This document shows positions 1 through 8,591 of a stretch of 64,000 nucleotides of DNA, piece after piece. The notes under the pieces are model-generated. The model was not told where the DNA came from and searched no databases. It saw only the letters and a program-made list of their open reading frames with translations. The position numbers and the translations under genes were made by a program. This DNA comes from Skermanella aerolata KACC 11604. Lineage in GTDB: Bacteria > Pseudomonadota > Alphaproteobacteria > Azospirillales > Azospirillaceae. The stretch covers positions 19,566-83,565 of the forward strand of contig NZ_AVFK01000031.1 of the NCBI RefSeq assembly GCF_000936425.1. The letters are read 5' to 3'. Position 1 is the stretch's first letter; each line of letters starts with the position of its first letter.

Positions 1-816
1 ATCGATACGGCCGACATGTATTCCCGCTGGGCGCCGGGCAACAGCGGCGGCGAGTCCGAGACGATCATCGGCTCCTGGCTGAAGGGTCGGGGCGACCGCG
101 ACAACCTGGTGATCGCGACCAAGGTCGGGATGGAAATGGGGCCGGGGAAAAAAGGGCTGGCGCCTGCCTATATCCGCGCCTCGGTCGAGGACTCGCTGCG
201 CAGGCTCCAGACCGACTACATCGACCTCTACCAGTCCCACGCCGACGATCCGGACACGCCGTTCGAGGACGTGCTGGGGACGTATCAGGAGCTGATCGAG
301 CAGGGAAAGGTGCGGGCGATCGGAGCGTCGAACATCTCGGCGGCCCGCCTAAAGGAGGCTCTGGACGTCAGCGCCCGGACCGGACTGGTGCGTTACGAGA
401 GCCTTCAGCCGGAATACAATTTGTTCGACCGCGCCGGGTACGAGGCCGAGCTTGAGCCGCTGTGCCGGGAGCACGGGCTTGGCGTCATCACCTACTATTC
501 GCTGGCGAGCGGTTTCCTGTCCGGCAAGTACCGCAAGCCGGAGGATGCGTCCAGGAGCCCACGCGGCGAGGGCGTCGTGTCCAAGTACCTGAACGACAAG
601 GGCCGCGCCATCCTGAAGGCGCTGGACGAGGTTGCGGCGCTGCATGACGCTACCCCGACGCAGGTCGCCTTGGCCTGGGTGATCGCCCGTCCCAGCGTCA
701 CCGCTCCGATCGCCAGCGCCACCAGCGTGGAGCAACTGAAGGACTTCGCGGGGGCGGCGAAGCTGAAGCTGGACCAGGGATCGATCAGCCTTCTCGACGA
801 GGCGGGCGGAGGCTGA
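1..816 (+). CDS. Aldo/keto reductase, 5' end outside window
   Basis: NAD(P)H-dependent aldo/keto reductase, a soluble TIM-barrel enzyme that reduces aldehydes or ketones; the substrate cannot be read from sequence. The frame is open from base 1, and the first visible residues (IDTADMYS) are the family's conserved Asp/Tyr segment, so about 50 N-terminal residues lie upstream. The catalytic Lys sits in ATKVG and the His in YQSH. The C-terminal cofactor-binding stretch (PIASATSVEQL) is present. It is closest in pattern to the YghZ/general-stress AKR group. A 9-bp hairpin overlaps the stop codon. Confidence 0.93.
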   Translation: MDTADMYSRWAPGNSGGESETIIGSWLKGRGDRDNLVIATKVGMEMGPGKKGLAPAYIRASVEDSLRRLQTDYIDLYQSHADDPDTPFEDVLGTYQELIEQGKVRAIGASNISAARLKEALDVSARTGLVRYESLQPEYNLFDRAGYEAELEPLCREHGLGVITYYSLASGFLSGKYRKPEDASRSPRGEGVVSKYLNDKGRAILKALDEVAALHDATPTQVALAWVIARPSVTAPIASATSVEQLKDFAGAAKLKLDQGSISLLDEAGGG

Positions 817-826
817 CGCCTCCGCC
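805..826 (+). terminator. Hairpin overlapping the AKR stop codon
   Basis: The 9-bp perfect arms GGCGGAGGC and GCCTCCGCC surround the TGA stop with a 4-nt loop. No T-run follows, so intrinsic termination is only possible, not shown. Confidence 0.35.
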
Positions 827-971
827 GTTCCGCGCCGCTTCACAATGATCTCGGGCCTAAGGCCCGGAAGGGGTAAGCCGAATCCGGCAGGGATCGATAA
901 GGACCTGTTAACCCGAAACATGGAAACACTGAGCGCTTTCCACCATGTTTCAGCAGACAGGACCGGACCCC

Positions 972-1742
972 GTGAAGACCCTTGCCGCGAAGTCCATGAC
1001 ACTCTTCATGCTGGCGATGCTTCCGGGCTGCGTTACCGAAAGCGTCACCGACCACGCTTATTCCGCGATCCGCGACAGCGGCGTGTTCCAGGAGATGGCG
1101 GAGCGGACGGGCCTCGGCGCCTTGTCCGACACGGCGGCCGCTCGCCTGTCCGAAGCGATGGGGACCGATGACGTGCCGCTCGACACGGTCGGCGTTCCCC
1201 TGACGCAACTGGCGGGAGGAACCGTCACGGGACCGCGCCCGCCCGACCTTATCCGCGCCGCCTTGACGGAAATCGCGGCCGAACACGGTCCCGCCGTGGC
1301 GCGCCGAATGATGGTCAGCGCCTTCACGGGCGGAGCGGCCATGGTCACCGGACTTCCGTCCATGGCGACGGGCGCCGTCGATGCCCATGACAAGTTGGTT
1401 GCCGCCCAGGAAGCGCAAGTGTTGGTCGATGCGGCTTATGCGGCGGCGGAGGCTACCCGTGCCGAAACCGCGTTGGTGCCGGATGAGGACCGCCCAATAG
1501 AGGCTGCTGCCTTGCTGAAGCTGGCTGACGAACCGGCTGGAACTCGATTGATCTGGAACAATCCTGTGACAGGCGCTGCCGGGGCCGTCGAATTGGGCGA
1601 CACCAAGGCTGGAGATGCCCGGCCGGGCGGCGTTTCGGTGGCCTGCCGTCCCGTTCTGCGGGAGTATGTGCGAGACACGGTGTCCAGAAACGGTCTTGGG
1701 ACGATTTGCCGGGAAGGGTCGATATGGTATGATCTCAGTTGA
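972..1742 (+). CDS. Putative lipoprotein of unknown function
   Basis: I do not recognise the family. The N-terminus has a basic start, a hydrophobic run (MTLFMLAM) and a lipobox LPGC, so export and lipidation at the cell envelope are expected. The body is Ala-rich and probably helical, with a stretch of small residues (TGGAAMVTGLPSMATGAV) that could contact a membrane. I chose the GTG at 972 because it gives a normal signal peptide; an ATG at 945 would add nine residues before it. The C-terminal part has two cysteines (VACRPVL and TICREG). It stands alone and ends against the oppositely oriented gene at 1743. Confidence 0.7.
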   Translation: MKTLAAKSMTLFMLAMLPGCVTESVTDHAYSAIRDSGVFQEMAERTGLGALSDTAAARLSEAMGTDDVPLDTVGVPLTQLAGGTVTGPRPPDLIRAALTEIAAEHGPAVARRMMVSAFTGGAAMVTGLPSMATGAVDAHDKLVAAQEAQVLVDAAYAAAEATRAETALVPDEDRPIEAAALLKLADEPAGTRLIWNNPVTGAAGAVELGDTKAGDARPGGVSVACRPVLREYVRDTVSRNGLGTICREGSIWYDLS

Positions 1743-1982
1743 TCAGAGCAGGCGCTCGACCCGCTTCGGCGGAGCCGTCTTCTCGGCAACCATGACCGGG
1801 GGTGGTGAGGGTTTGTTCAGGGTGCGGTATTCGGAAACATCGACATGGACAGCCGTCGGCCAGGGATCTCCGAAACTCGTTCGTTCGACAGCACCGGCTC
1901 CATAGCCGATGATGCAGGCGAATAAGACAAGCAGCGCCTTGATGTGCCGCACTGATGCCGTTTCAGTCGTGTGAACGCTCAA
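1743..1982 (-). CDS. Small exported or membrane-anchored protein
   Basis: A 79-residue protein with one hydrophobic segment (about residues 15-31, KALLVLFACIIGYGAGA) followed by a polar, Pro-rich tail. It is either a secreted or a single-pass protein. The start is a TTG at 1982, chosen because a purine-rich GGGAGA lies about 8 nt upstream; no ATG is available in frame. It is convergent with the lipoprotein gene, with no gap between stops. I do not recognise the family, and real translation is likely but not certain. Confidence 0.5.
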   Translation of the reverse strand: MSVHTTETASVRHIKALLVLFACIIGYGAGAVERTSFGDPWPTAVHVDVSEYRTLNKPSPPPVMVAEKTAPPKRVERLL

Positions 1983-2240
1983 CGCTCGTCTCCCGCTTGA
2001 TCCGGACTTGTCAGGTAAACAACTATCTGGCCGGTTCGTACCGAATCAAAAGAGTGGGAGCTTACGCGCTTATGGCAAGGTCTTACATATATAACGGGAG
2101 TCATAGTACGAGGAATTCATTGTTTTTGATCGGTTTATTCTACATCGTTTTGCCCCATCATCTTTTAAGTGTCAGAGCATTTATTTATAACTGAGTCAAA
2201 GCGATGCTTGGATGGTAGAAAAGTCGGCCGGAGAAGTGCC

Positions 2241-2789
2241 ATGCTGAGCATGTCTTCAGAGGAGAATTCCCGCTTGGCTGGAGTGTGGACGGGCCTTTCC
2301 GACAGGGACGTGAACGTACAGGCCCCACCTTGCTCGCCGCTTGTCCAAGAAGCCACCGCCTATTGGAACTTGAAGCGAGGAAGCCGGCGCATGCCGTCCC
2401 GGAAGGATATCGACCCGGTCGAAATCCCTCGTCTGCTGTCCTCCACGGCGCTGGTCGACGTCCTCCGCGATCCTTTGGACTTCCGCTTCCGACTGCTCGG
2501 CACCGCTATCGACAACATCACCACGAAGAACCTGCGCGGCGTCCGCTTTTCCGAACTTCCCTACTTGGTCGAAGGAAACAAGGGCTGGGCCGACTACGCC
2601 TATGTCGCCAATACGGGAAAGCCGCTGACGACCGATCGGCCCTATGTGGGCAAGAGCAAAATGGTGGTCAGGCTGACCGACTCCCTGTTTCCGCTCTCCG
2701 ACGATGGGGAAACGGTGAATATGGTCTGGAGCTTCCTGGACATCTGGTGGGTGCCGTTGCGCGAGCGGTCTTGGAACGGGGTCGTTTGA
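2241..2789 (+). CDS. PAS_5-type PAS domain protein
   Basis: A single-domain protein of about 182 residues matching the alphaproteobacterial PAS_5 pattern: an aromatic-rich start (ATAYWNLKRG), the signature RRMPSRKDIDPVEIP, then FRFRLLGTAID and a C-terminal beta segment. Members are cytosolic proteins of unknown signal with no output domain. The ATG at 2241 is preferred over 2169 because GGAGAAG lies 7 nt before it. It stands alone, with a strong terminator 30 bases after the stop. Confidence 0.8.
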   Translation: MLSMSSEENSRLAGVWTGLSDRDVNVQAPPCSPLVQEATAYWNLKRGSRRMPSRKDIDPVEIPRLLSSTALVDVLRDPLDFRFRLLGTAIDNITTKNLRGVRFSELPYLVEGNKGWADYAYVANTGKPLTTDRPYVGKSKMVVRLTDSLFPLSDDGETVNMVWSFLDIWWVPLRERSWNGVV

Positions 2790-2818
2790 CGTTCGTTCAG
2801 GACATCGAAGGTAAAAAG

Positions 2819-2850
2819 AAGCCCCGCAGCGGACAGCGCGCGGGGCTTTG
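2819..2850 (+). terminator. Intrinsic terminator after the PAS_5 gene
   Basis: Perfect 9-bp arms AAGCCCCGC (2819-2827) and GCGGGGCTT (2840-2848) with a 12-nt loop; an A-run precedes and a short T-run ends the stem. Confidence 0.75.
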
Positions 2851-2938
2851 AAGTTTACAAGGAAGAAAACGCACCGAGAAGGGCGCAAGGGAAGTTTTAA
2901 GCCAAGAAGCTTTCAATTTCGTTAACCATAAGATTTAT

Positions 2939-3727
2939 TTAGCCAGGAAATCCCAAAACCCTATTCGGCAGGCTGGCGACGAAGTGGGCGATCGCGGCGG
3001 CGACCGGATCGGGCTGGTCGCGCCAGGGCGTGTGGCGGCAGTCGGCAAGGTCCTGCCGCTCGAACGGGCCTGTCACCTGACGCTCTATCGCGTCGATCTG
3101 GGCCAGAGTCGCGTATTCATCGTCCACGCCCTGGATAGCGAGCAGGGGACAGCGGATGCTGGGAAGGTACTCTTCGATGTTCCAGGCGCGGAACTCAGGC
3201 GAAAGCCAGGCTTCGTTCCAGCCCCGGAACGCTCCCTCCGGATCGGTGTGGTAGCGGGCCAGCGCCCGCGCCAGACCGCCTTCCTTCCAGGCGGTTGCAG
3301 CCTTTTCGATCCCCGCGATGGTGATGTCCTCGACGAAGACATGCGGGGCCATGACCACCGCGCCGCGCACCGGAACGACGCCGGCTCCCGCCGCCAGCAA
3401 GGCGATGGAAGCGCCGTCGCTGTGGCCGATCAGGATGGGATCGGCGACGCCGCAGGCGTCCAGCACCGCCGGCAGCACCTCCAGCGCTTCATGATGCAGG
3501 TATCGGAGCGGCCGCTTTCCCGTCAGCGGATCGGACCGGCCATAGCCGTGGCGGGAATAGACCAGTGCTGGAAGCCCCGTCGCTTCCGCGATCCTGCCGG
3601 GGAAATCGCGCCACAGCTCGATCGAGCCCAGGCCTTCATGAAGGAACACCAGTACCGGCCCGGAACCGTCCCGTAGCCCGATCCACTTGGTGTCGAGCCG
3701 GCGGCCGGCGGCGATGATGAACGTCAT
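2939..3727 (-). CDS. Alpha/beta hydrolase
   Basis: A 262-residue alpha/beta-hydrolase fold protein. The features visible in order are the oxyanion region FLHEGLGS, YSRHGYGRSD, the nucleophile elbow GHSDGAS, a late Asp (GVDDEYA) and the catalytic His in DCRHTPW. The elbow has Asp after the serine, as in many esterase/lactonase-like members; the substrate is unknown. The start is the ATG at 3727. It follows the phosphatase-kinase gene by 38 bases on the same strand and probably belongs to that operon, beside the nitrate genes. Its role there is unknown. Confidence 0.85.
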   Translation of the reverse strand: MTFIIAAGRRLDTKWIGLRDGSGPVLVFLHEGLGSIELWRDFPGRIAEATGLPALVYSRHGYGRSDPLTGKRPLRYLHHEALEVLPAVLDACGVADPILIGHSDGASIALLAAGAGVVPVRGAVVMAPHVFVEDITIAGIEKAATAWKEGGLARALARYHTDPEGAFRGWNEAWLSPEFRAWNIEEYLPSIRCPLLAIQGVDDEYATLAQIDAIERQVTGPFERQDLADCRHTPWRDQPDPVAAAIAHFVASLPNRVLGFPG

Positions 3728-3765
3728 GGGGCGGGCTCCGGTGGTTTGCGGCGGCGTCACCCTGT

Positions 3766-5484
3766 CTAGAGATTGGTCAGAAGCAGTGTCAATGCCAGCA
3801 TGGCCGAGACGATCTGCCAGAACCGGACCGGATCGCGCTCGTAGAAAGGTACCCGGCGCGGGCTGACCGACTCGCCACGCTCCAGGCCGTTCTCCAGTTC
3901 CATCGCGAACTCGATGGCGTCGGCCATCCTCTCCTTGCGGTCGGCGGCAACGGCGCGCTCCAGCATCGCCTCCAGCCAGCCGGGCAGGTCGGGGCGGTAG
4001 CGCGACAGCGGGACGGGCTTGCCGAAGCGGGGATGGCTGAACGGCTCGATCTCGCCATAGGGGTAGCGGTCGGTGAAGGCCCGGTAGACCGTGACGCCCA
4101 GGGCATAGACGTCGCTCAGCTCGTCGCCGGGTTGGCCGGCGAGCAGTTCGGGCGCCATGTAGCTGGGCGTACCCGGAGTGTCGGGAGCCGGGAAGTCTTC
4201 CACCCGAGGTAGCCGGACCACCCCCAGGTCGATCAGGCGGAGGCCGCCGCTGCTCTCCAGGATCACGTTGTCCGGCTTGATGTCGCGGTGGACTATGCCG
4301 GCCCGGTGCAGGGCTGCGACAGCCTTGGCGATGCGGGTGGCGATCCCGGCGCCTTCGCGCAGGGTCAGGCGCGGCTTTCGTCCAAGCCGCCGTTCCAGCG
4401 TCTCGCCCTCGTAGAACGGCATGACCGAGTAGAGGCAGGTCTGATGTTCGGGCGGCACCTCGATCACTGCGCCGACCCAGGGGTTGTGGATGCGCGTCGC
4501 GACCCAGGCTTCGCGGACGAAGGCCAGATGATAGGTCTTTTCCGTGGCGACGGTGGGCTGGGGAAACTTGACGACGACCGGCCTGTCGCCGTCGGTCGTA
4601 TCGGCCGCCTTGAACAGCCTGCTGTAGCGCCCGTCGGACAGCACGCCGTCGAGCCGGAAGCCATCGACGGTTTCGCCGGCCTTGGGCGCCGGGTCGCGGA
4701 TCGGCAGGGCACTGATCGCGGGGGCCAGATCGGTATGCTCGACGGCGGGCAGGGCTATCACGTCGATCACGACGGCGGTAGCATTGTCGTGGCTGCCGGC
4801 GTCCAGGGCGGCGGCGACGATCTCCCTGGCCGCTTCCTCCGGCGCGGAGCGGCGCAGCAGCAGGTCGCGGAGGCGGCTCTTTCCCAGCGTGCCATGGACT
4901 CCGTCGGAGCACAGCAGGAAGCGGTCATGCGGCCGCAGCGGTTCGGCCACGTGGTCTAGCCGGACGAATGGCTCGATCCCGACCGCCCGGAACAGCACGT
5001 GGTTGAGGTCGGGCTGCTTGAGCGTGTGGTCCTCGGTCAGCAGCGTCAGTTGACTGTCGCTCAGCCGGTAGGCGCGGCTGTCGCCGACATGGAAGACATG
5101 GACCTTGCGGCCCAGCAGGATCAGGGAGGTGAAGGTGCAGGCGGCGTTTTCCAGAAGGGCGTCGGTGCGCCCCATCTTGTGGAGCCAGCCGTTGAAGGCG
5201 TCGATGGAACTTGCGGCGGCATGCTGGACGCCGACAGTCTCCGGCTGGGCGTAGTAGGCGTCGATGAAGCTGCGGACCGCCAGTTCCGCCGCGACCCTGC
5301 CGCCCTTGGAGCCGCCGACGCCATCGGCCACCGCCGCCACGATGCCCTGGGTCGCCTGCTGGCCCGGCGTGCCGAGCCAGATGCCGGCGTAATCCTCGTT
5401 GCGGGGGCGGCGGCCCTGCTCGCTGGCAAGGCCGTACTGAATCTGGATGCGCGTCGGGGGCGAGGTTGCGGTCCGATCAGCCAT
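3766..5484 (-). CDS. PP2C phosphatase / Ser-Thr kinase fusion protein
   Basis: One chain of 572 residues joins a PP2C phosphatase (about residues 15-240: RNEDYAGIW, GDSRAYR, LLCSDGVHG, DNATAVV) to a Hanks-type kinase (about 265-535: VVVKFP lysine, catalytic loop HRDIKPDN, DLG in place of DFG, activation segment GTPSYMAPE). A C-terminal hydrophobic helix (FWQIVSAMLALTLLL) should anchor it to the inner membrane. The ATG at 5484 overlaps the end of the preceding gene by 8 bases, so the two are translationally coupled. Fusions of this kind are known near nitrate-assimilation genes, as here; its target is not known from sequence. Confidence 0.92.
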   Translation of the reverse strand: MADRTATSPPTRIQIQYGLASEQGRRPRNEDYAGIWLGTPGQQATQGIVAAVADGVGGSKGGRVAAELAVRSFIDAYYAQPETVGVQHAAASSIDAFNGWLHKMGRTDALLENAACTFTSLILLGRKVHVFHVGDSRAYRLSDSQLTLLTEDHTLKQPDLNHVLFRAVGIEPFVRLDHVAEPLRPHDRFLLCSDGVHGTLGKSRLRDLLLRRSAPEEAAREIVAAALDAGSHDNATAVVIDVIALPAVEHTDLAPAISALPIRDPAPKAGETVDGFRLDGVLSDGRYSRLFKAADTTDGDRPVVVKFPQPTVATEKTYHLAFVREAWVATRIHNPWVGAVIEVPPEHQTCLYSVMPFYEGETLERRLGRKPRLTLREGAGIATRIAKAVAALHRAGIVHRDIKPDNVILESSGGLRLIDLGVVRLPRVEDFPAPDTPGTPSYMAPELLAGQPGDELSDVYALGVTVYRAFTDRYPYGEIEPFSHPRFGKPVPLSRYRPDLPGWLEAMLERAVAADRKERMADAIEFAMELENGLERGESVSPRRVPFYERDPVRFWQIVSAMLALTLLLTNL

Positions 5485-6478
5485 CAATGCTTGGACGCGC
5501 TTGCCAGAGCTGTTCGGCCATGGCTTCCGCATCCGCTGTCGTGGACGCCCGGCCCAGCACCTTCAGCGCGACTGCCGCCGTAGCGATCACGGCGTTCTCC
5601 GCCACCGGGTTGTCCAGCTCTCCGGCCCAGAGCAGGGCGGGGAAACGCGGGTCCAGGTCTTCGGCGCGCCATTGGTAGGTCGCCTCCAGCCGCTCGGCGA
5701 AGCGCGGCGGCCACTGCTCCTCGGCGGTTTCGCCGTCCGTCACCAGCGCCACCGTGCATTCCTTCATGGGGGAGCGCTGGGCTTCGCCGCCGATGCCTTT
5801 GAAGATCGCCGCGCGAGGCTGGCCCAGGCGGATAGCGATTTCCTGGTGGAGCGGGCGGTAGGGCGGGTGGAAGACGCTCTGGATCTGCGCCGGGGCGTTG
5901 AGCGGGTTGATGTCGCGGGCGAAGGTGTTGACCGCCGTGCGGACGCCCAGCAGCGGACGGAGTTGGAACAGCCGCTCGAGTTCCGGGCAGAAGTCCTGGA
6001 GCCTGATATAGGCGAAGTTGCCGGCGCGCAGGTTGCGGGCCGCCTCGGTCAGCGATGTGCAGGGGCGGATGCCCAGCTTATCGAGTGCGGCCGGCGTCGG
6101 CGCGAAGCCCTCGCTGCCGCCGTCGATGCCGTGCATCAGCACCTTGACGCCGTTGGCGGCCAGCAGCAGGGCCGACAACACGAACCAAGGCTGCTGCCGG
6201 TGCCGGTCGGCATAGGACGGCCAGTCGAGATCGGGCACGATGGTATCGTCGGGCTTGGCCAGCACCGACTGCGCGGCGCGGACGAAGCCCGCGAGTTCGG
6301 CCCCGGTTTCGCCCTTGCGGCGGAGCAGCAGCAGGAACGAGCCGAGTTGGATCGGATCGACGTCGCCGCGCAGCACCATCGCCATGGCGGCTTCCGCTTC
6401 GTCCTCCTCAAGGTCCCGGAACAGCTTGGGTCCCTTACCCAATGCCCTCAGATACTGGGCGAATGGATGTTCCTGCAT
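5477..6478 (-). CDS. YbiB-like / glycosyl transferase family protein
   Basis: A 333-residue protein of the anthranilate-phosphoribosyltransferase fold. It has the helical N-terminal domain (FRDLEEDEAEAAMAMVLRG, LLLLRRKGETGAELAGF) and a later region with HGIDGGSEG. Its pattern is that of the YbiB branch, whose E. coli member is reported to bind nucleic acid rather than to act in tryptophan synthesis. The start at 6478 (MQEHPFAQ) is preferred over upstream in-frame codons because it begins the conserved part. It heads the three-gene minus-strand operon divergent from the nitrate genes, a recurring association for this family. Confidence 0.8.
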   Translation of the reverse strand: MQEHPFAQYLRALGKGPKLFRDLEEDEAEAAMAMVLRGDVDPIQLGSFLLLLRRKGETGAELAGFVRAAQSVLAKPDDTIVPDLDWPSYADRHRQQPWFVLSALLLAANGVKVLMHGIDGGSEGFAPTPAALDKLGIRPCTSLTEAARNLRAGNFAYIRLQDFCPELERLFQLRPLLGVRTAVNTFARDINPLNAPAQIQSVFHPPYRPLHQEIAIRLGQPRAAIFKGIGGEAQRSPMKECTVALVTDGETAEEQWPPRFAERLEATYQWRAEDLDPRFPALLWAGELDNPVAENAVIATAAVALKVLGRASTTADAEAMAEQLWQARPSIDG

Positions 6479-6655
6479 GACGGCTCGCTCTTTTTTCCGA
6501 AGTTCCAGGTGCGGACTGTATCGCAGCAATGATTGCGCCGCAGCATCTTATGGCGCGTCTCGTTCCCCAACCAAGTGGTCGCAACGAGCCGGTTCGCAAC
6601 TCCGTTGGTGCCTGTGAGACCAGAGCCGGAAAGTTCTGACTTGTCGGCGCGTCGG

Positions 6656-6714
6656 TGTTGGGCCACGGCCCAACCTACAGGCTCCTGCTTCGTAGGTTGC
6701 GCCGTGGCCCAACA
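6656..6714. repeat. Paired palindromic repeat, family A copy 1
   Basis: Two inverted copies of the family A unit (core GTTGGGCC-AC-GGCCCAAC followed by CTAC) at 6657-6678 and 6691-6713, joined by 12 bases. One base differs in the right arm (GCGCC for GGGCC). Each unit is itself a hairpin preceded by GTAG on its own strand, as in REP elements. Confidence 0.85.
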
Positions 6715-6755
6715 GCCCGGCTCGGGCTTGAAACTTTCAGCGAGGGAGACGGCAC

Positions 6756-6965
6756 ATGGCCGAGGACAACCAGGATCAGGCGCGCGAGATGGCCGAGGAA
6801 GGCCTGAAGAAGGCAAAAAGCGGTGCGACAGGCGGCGAGGGGCGCGAGTTGATCGAAGAGGCCAAGCGGCTCGACCATGACGCGGTCGCCGGGATAGCAC
6901 CAGAGAGCGAGGATGCCGACCGTGACGACCCGACTGCCGTGCAGCCCGATAAGCCCAAGGAATAA
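6756..6965 (+). CDS. Small charged protein of unknown function
   Basis: A 69-residue, very hydrophilic protein rich in Glu, Asp and Lys (MAEDNQDQAREMAEEGLKKA at the start). It has no hydrophobic segment and no cysteine, and is probably helical at the N-terminus and disordered at the C-terminus. GGGAGA lies about 9 nt before the ATG, and two hairpins follow the stop, which together support a real monocistronic gene. I do not recognise the family. It sits between a palindromic repeat and the nitrate promoter. Confidence 0.65.
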   Translation: MAEDNQDQAREMAEEGLKKAKSGATGGEGRELIEEAKRLDHDAVAGIAPESEDADRDDPTAVQPDKPKE

Positions 6966-7048
6966 ACAGACTGCCCTGTCTTTGACGGAATGATCATATT
7001 GCGGGCAGCCCTGTGGCTGCCTGCTCGTGCCATTACCGCCTTACCACC

Positions 7049-7088
7049 GGCCGCACCAGCCATCGACCATGGCCGGTGCAGCCTTTTT
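7049..7088 (+). terminator. Intrinsic terminator after the small charged gene
   Basis: A 15-bp stem with two mismatches (arms 7049-7063 and 7069-7083), a 5-nt loop and a TTTTT tail at 7084-7088. A shorter 7-bp hairpin (7004-7010 with 7015-7021) lies just upstream. Confidence 0.75.
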
Positions 7089-7249
7089 CCGTAACCCGCA
7101 ATGGATCGGCTTCTTCGCCATCCGTTAGGTGCGGTGCGGCATCGATCGAAGTTCCACCACTTTCTAGTTTGAGAATTGGGGCTGTAGTTAAGCATCTAAG
7201 TAATCAAAAGCTGCCCTTCCGAGATAGACAAGGCGCTCGAATTCATCGC

Positions 7250-7265
7250 TGGCACGCCTATTGCC
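7250..7265 (+). promoter_or_regulatory. Sigma-54 promoter for the nitrate operon
   Basis: TGGCAC-GCCTA-TTGCC matches the RpoN -24/-12 consensus (TGGCAC, five bases, TTGC) exactly. It implies a start near 7276 and a leader of about 100 nt before narK. The leader holds a 7-bp inverted repeat (7282-7288 with 7331-7337). NtrC activation under nitrogen limitation is the expected logic; I found no convincing NtrC site upstream. Confidence 0.8.
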
Positions 7266-7375
7266 AAGTAGCAGGCCAAGTGCCGCTCACGACTCACCTC
7301 AATAAACGTAATAAATTTTACGGTATTGACGAGCGGCGTACAGGGACTGCGGGAAACCTCGGTGAAAGGAGTTCC

Positions 7376-8587
7376 ATGCAAGCGAGTTTTTGGAAAGCGG
7401 GCCATCCGCCCACTTTGTTCGCCGCATTCCTTTATTTCGACGTCAGCTTCATGGTCTGGGTGCTGCTCGGGCCGCTTGGCGTCCAGATCGCGCAGACGCT
7501 TGAGATCAGTCCGGCCGAAAAGGGCCTGATGGTCGCAACCCCCGTCCTGGCCGGGGCCTTCCTGCGCGTCGTGCTGGGGCTGATGGTCGATCGCCTCGGC
7601 CCCAAGCTGACCGGCATCATCGGTCAGGTCGTCGTCATGGCTGCCCTTGGCCTCGCGTGGCTGGTCGGGCTATCGGCCTTCTGGCAGGTCATGCTGCTGG
7701 GCGTCTTCCTGGGTGTCGCCGGGGCGTCGTTCGCCGTGGCCCTGCCGCTGGCGTCGCGCTGGTATCCGCCGGAGCACCAGGGAACGGCGCTGGGCATCGC
7801 CGGGGCCGGCAACTCCGGCACAGTGTTCGCGGCGCTGTTCGCACCATCTCTGGCCGCGTGGTACGGCTGGAACAGCGTCTTCGGGCTAGCCTTGATCCCG
7901 CTCGGCATCGCCTTCGTCCTGTTCATCGTCATGGCGAAGGACAGCCCGGACGCACCGCCGCCCAAGTCGTTCAAGGAATACATGGCCGTGCTGCGGGAGG
8001 TGGACGCCTGGTGGTTCATGTTCTTCTACAGCGTGACCTTCGGCGGCTTCGTCGGCCTTGCGTCCTCCTTGACGATCTACTTCAACGACGTCTATGGCAT
8101 GGGACCGGTGGAAGCCGGCTACTTCACGGCGGCCTGCGTCTTCATGGGGTCGGCGATGCGGCCGGTCGGCGGCTATCTGGCGGACCGGATCGGCGGCATC
8201 AAGTCGCTCAGCATCATGTACGCCATGGCGGCCTTTTTCCTGATCATCGTCAGCTTCGGGCTGACGCAGGCCTGGATGGCGTTGATCGTCTTCGCCTGCG
8301 CCATGCAGGCGTTGGGCATGGGCAACGGCGCGGTGTTCCAGCTGGTGCCCCAACGCTTCCGGCGCGAGATCGGCGTCATGACCGGTCTGGTCGGGATGTC
8401 GGGCGGCATCGGTGGCTTCTATCTGGCCTCCAGCCTGGGCCTGTCGAAGCAGTGGTTCGGCAACTATCAGGCGGGCTTCCTGATCTTCGCCATCCTGGCG
8501 CTGCTCGCCTTGGTCGGCCTTACCGGCGTCAAGCGGCGCTGGCGCACGACTTGGGGAGCCGCGCACATGACAGCGGCGAAGGTCTGA
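7376..8587 (+). CDS. narK: NarK-type nitrate/nitrite MFS transporter
   Basis: A 403-residue inner-membrane major-facilitator protein with about 12 hydrophobic segments. It has the NarK/NRT2 features: an opening FDVSFMVWVLLGPLG, an MFS motif VDRLGPKL after TM2, and the glycine-rich nitrate signatures AGAGNSG in TM5 and GMSGGIGGF in TM11. It should take up nitrate (and perhaps nitrite). The ATG at 7376 has AAAGGAG six bases upstream; the much longer open frame before it is untranslated leader. It is the first gene after the sigma-54 promoter, and nasA starts 4 bases after its stop. Confidence 0.95.
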   Translation: MQASFWKAGHPPTLFAAFLYFDVSFMVWVLLGPLGVQIAQTLEISPAEKGLMVATPVLAGAFLRVVLGLMVDRLGPKLTGIIGQVVVMAALGLAWLVGLSAFWQVMLLGVFLGVAGASFAVALPLASRWYPPEHQGTALGIAGAGNSGTVFAALFAPSLAAWYGWNSVFGLALIPLGIAFVLFIVMAKDSPDAPPPKSFKEYMAVLREVDAWWFMFFYSVTFGGFVGLASSLTIYFNDVYGMGPVEAGYFTAACVFMGSAMRPVGGYLADRIGGIKSLSIMYAMAAFFLIIVSFGLTQAWMALIVFACAMQALGMGNGAVFQLVPQRFRREIGVMTGLVGMSGGIGGFYLASSLGLSKQWFGNYQAGFLIFAILALLALVGLTGVKRRWRTTWGAAHMTAAKV

Positions 8588-8591
8588 CGGG

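Noticed and set aside
2939..4912. Very long minus-strand frame reaching 657 codons
   Set aside because: Only the last 262 codons (from 3727) read as a protein; the rest is an antisense-frame shadow of the phosphatase-kinase gene with Arg/Pro/Gly-rich low-complexity text.
7049..7083. GCACC...GGTGC pair considered as an NtrC site
   Set aside because: Half-sites are 17 bases apart, too far for one NtrC dimer, and the structure with a T-run is better explained as a terminator.
7282..7337. ANTAR-type double hairpin in the nitrate leader
   Set aside because: One inverted repeat is present, but I could not find two hairpins with the A-x-x-G hexaloop needed to call it.
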